Origin: Dromiciops gliroides
Lineage: Eukaryota; Chordata; Mammalia; Microbiotheria; Microbiotheriidae
Length of the DNA stretch: 64,000 nucleotides
Reading direction: 5' to 3'
Assembly (NCBI RefSeq): GCF_019393635.1
Contig: NC_057863.1
Coordinates: 572,206,284-572,270,283, forward strand
In this document: in pieces, positions 62,985 to 64,000 of the stretch
How positions within the stretch are numbered: position 1 is the stretch's first letter
How the letters are laid out: every line of letters starts with the position of its first letter
Notes under the pieces: model-generated
What the model saw: the letters and a program-made list of their open reading frames with translations, nothing else
The model's database searches: none
What the model was told of the DNA's origin: nothing
Made by a program: the position numbers and the translations under genes

Positions 62985-63100
62985 AACAAAGGTCCTAGAA
63001 GTTAAGTGACTTGCCCACAGTCACATAGGGAGTAAGCATAAGAAGTGGAATTTGAATTTAGATCCTCTGACCCCAGAGTCATTTTTTTATACTGGATTTC
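62985..63100 (-). repeat. MIR remnant
   Basis: AAGTTAAGTGACTTGCCCAC, TCACATAGGGAGTAAGCATA, CCTCTGACCCCAGAGTC. Confidence 0.65.
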
Positions 63101-63124
63101 ACTGGAAATGTCATAAAAATGGCA

Positions 63125-63500
63125 ACTATATGTATGACCTTAGGTAAGTCACCTCATCTCTCTGTACTTCAGAGAGACATACTATTGAAAAGAGGGTCAG
63201 ATTAGGGGCAGCTAGGTGGCACAGTGGATAGAGCACCGGCCCTGGAGTCAGGAGTACCCGAGTTCAAATGCAATCTCAGACACTTAACACTTACTATCTG
63301 TGTGACCCTGGGCAAGTCACTTAACCCCAATTGCCTCAAAAAAAAAAAAAAAAAAGAGGGTCAGATTTGGAATTGGATGACCTAGGGTCAAATCCCAGCT
63401 CTCTTAACCTCTTCAAGCCTTAGCTGTTTTATCTGTGAGATGAATGGGTTATACTATATGACCTTTAGGCTCCTTTCCAGGTCTAGAATCTATGAGGCTA
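63125..63500 (+). repeat. MIR remnants around a young SINE
   Basis: TATGTATGACCTTAGGTAAG and CATCTCTCTGTACTTCAGAG, then after the insert GATGACCTAGGGTCAAATCC, GCTGTTTTATCTGTGAGATG and TAGGCTCCTTTCCAGGTCTA. Confidence 0.72.
63204..63351 (+). mobile_element. Young tRNA-derived SINE, B subtype
   Basis: Sense copy with target duplication AAAAGAGGGTCAGATT at 63188-63203 and 63352-63367. Confidence 0.96.
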
Positions 63501-63504
63501 CCTA

Positions 63505-63830
63505 CATAGCCTTGCCCAATATACTTTCTGTGCATTTAGGACTATTTTTGCCTTTTTTAAAAAAAGTAATCTCACACTTAATCCAATGTTGCCTGGTACG
63601 CAGGGAACAGTAAATGTTTGCTGACTAACATATCTCATACACTCCTGACTTTTTGCCTTTACTCACACTCTTCACCATGTCTGTAATGCCTACCCTTTCT
63701 GACCTCTCCATCCCCCAACACACACACACACACCCCTAGTTCAAATGCCACTTCCTCCCTGGAGTCTTTCCTGATTCTTCTCAAATCATAAATGATCTTT
63801 GGGATTGCTTTGGGCCTTACATAGCATTGG
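63505..63830 (+). repeat. L2/L3 LINE 3' pieces
   Basis: A tail (TTGCCTGGTACGCAGGGAAC, AGTAAATGTTTGCTGACTAA) and a further 3'-region piece (GTTCAAATGCCACTTCCTCC, CTGGAGTCTTTCCTGATTCT) with a short CA run between. Confidence 0.65.
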
Positions 63831-63904
63831 ACCAGCATCTCCCCTACCCACTCACCACATATCCTAATCTCCCATACTTATCTGTGCAGGCACCATTCGA
63901 TTCT

Positions 63905-64000
63905 GCAAAAATCCACAAAATATCTGCTGTGTATATACAAAGCCCTGGCTAGGTGCTAGGGTTACAAAGACAAAACCAAAACCAAAACAGCATCTGCCCT
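63905..64000 (-). repeat. L3 LINE 3'-terminal fragment, runs off the window
   Basis: AAAATATCTGCTGTGTATAT, AGCCCTGGCTAGGTGCTAGG, GTTACAAAGACAAAACCAAA, CAGCATCTGCCCT: an antisense L3 end, cut by the window edge. Confidence 0.65.

Noticed and set aside
1..64000. Regularly spaced, near-identical SINE copies as a CRISPR-like or designed array
   Set aside because: Spacing is irregular, orientation mixed, and each copy has its own target duplication and tail; they are retroposons.
1..64000. SINE heads as functional tRNA genes
   Set aside because: They have A- and B-box-like segments but no tRNA cloverleaf that I can fold, and all continue into SINE bodies.

Overview
The window reads as nuclear DNA from a marsupial mammal. 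The main evidence is a family of about 39 very similar ~150-bp tRNA-derived SINEs of the WSINE1/MAR1 kind. Alongside them are many decayed MIR/THER-1 CORE-SINEs, MIR-headed SINEs carrying a BovB/RTE 3' tail, long decayed CR1-clade LINEs (L2/L3), marsupial-type L1 3' ends, two solo LTRs and one Tigger1-like DNA transposon. The species cannot be fixed from sequence alone. No bacterial or viral gene organisation is present, and I find no convincing multi-exon protein gene: almost every ORF is repeat-derived or a chance frame. Family names are assigned from memory of their consensus sequences, not from a database search.

Layout. 1-7.6 kb: SINEs in MIR remnants, plus a dispersed direct duplication (4851-4969 and 6098-6219). 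7.8-10.4 kb: a 190-bp inverted duplication, an RTE-tailed SINE holding two tandem SINEs, and a 380-bp solo LTR with a 4-bp target duplication. 10.4-19.7 kb: TG/TA-rich arrays, L3 debris, a 388-bp GGAA array and a GA array. 19.7-24.8 kb: mostly repeat-poor sequence with conserved-element-like stretches. 24.8-33 kb: nested SINEs, a second inverted duplication (27067-27238 and 29506-29678), a TATA-type promoter with a splice donor near 28.1 kb, and two L3 LINEs lying head to head. 33-42 kb: a repeat-poor block, L1 3' ends in both orientations, and a 673-bp solo LTR that splits an older SINE. 42-52.4 kb: MIR and L3 remnants, a Tigger1-like element at 48.1-48.9 kb, and a minus-strand L3 at 50.6-52.2 kb. 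52.4-64 kb: an L1 3' end, CT- and TA-rich arrays, a small signal-peptide-like ORF at 58.2 kb, and CR1 fragments at 60.6-62 kb.

Functionally this looks like intergenic or deep intronic DNA. Its clearest information is a layered insertion history: MIR, L3 and CR1 at the bottom, RTE-tailed SINEs and L1 in them, young SINEs and LTRs on top. The repeat-poor AT-rich blocks (11.4-12.4, 20.3-20.7, 24.2-24.5, 28.6-29.2, 33.7-34.1, 41.2-41.9 and 55.0-55.5 kb) are the best places to look for conserved enhancers. I see no multi-gene system here. The points most worth checking are the Tigger1-like element, the two inverted duplications, the two LTR insertions and the 60-codon secreted ORF.
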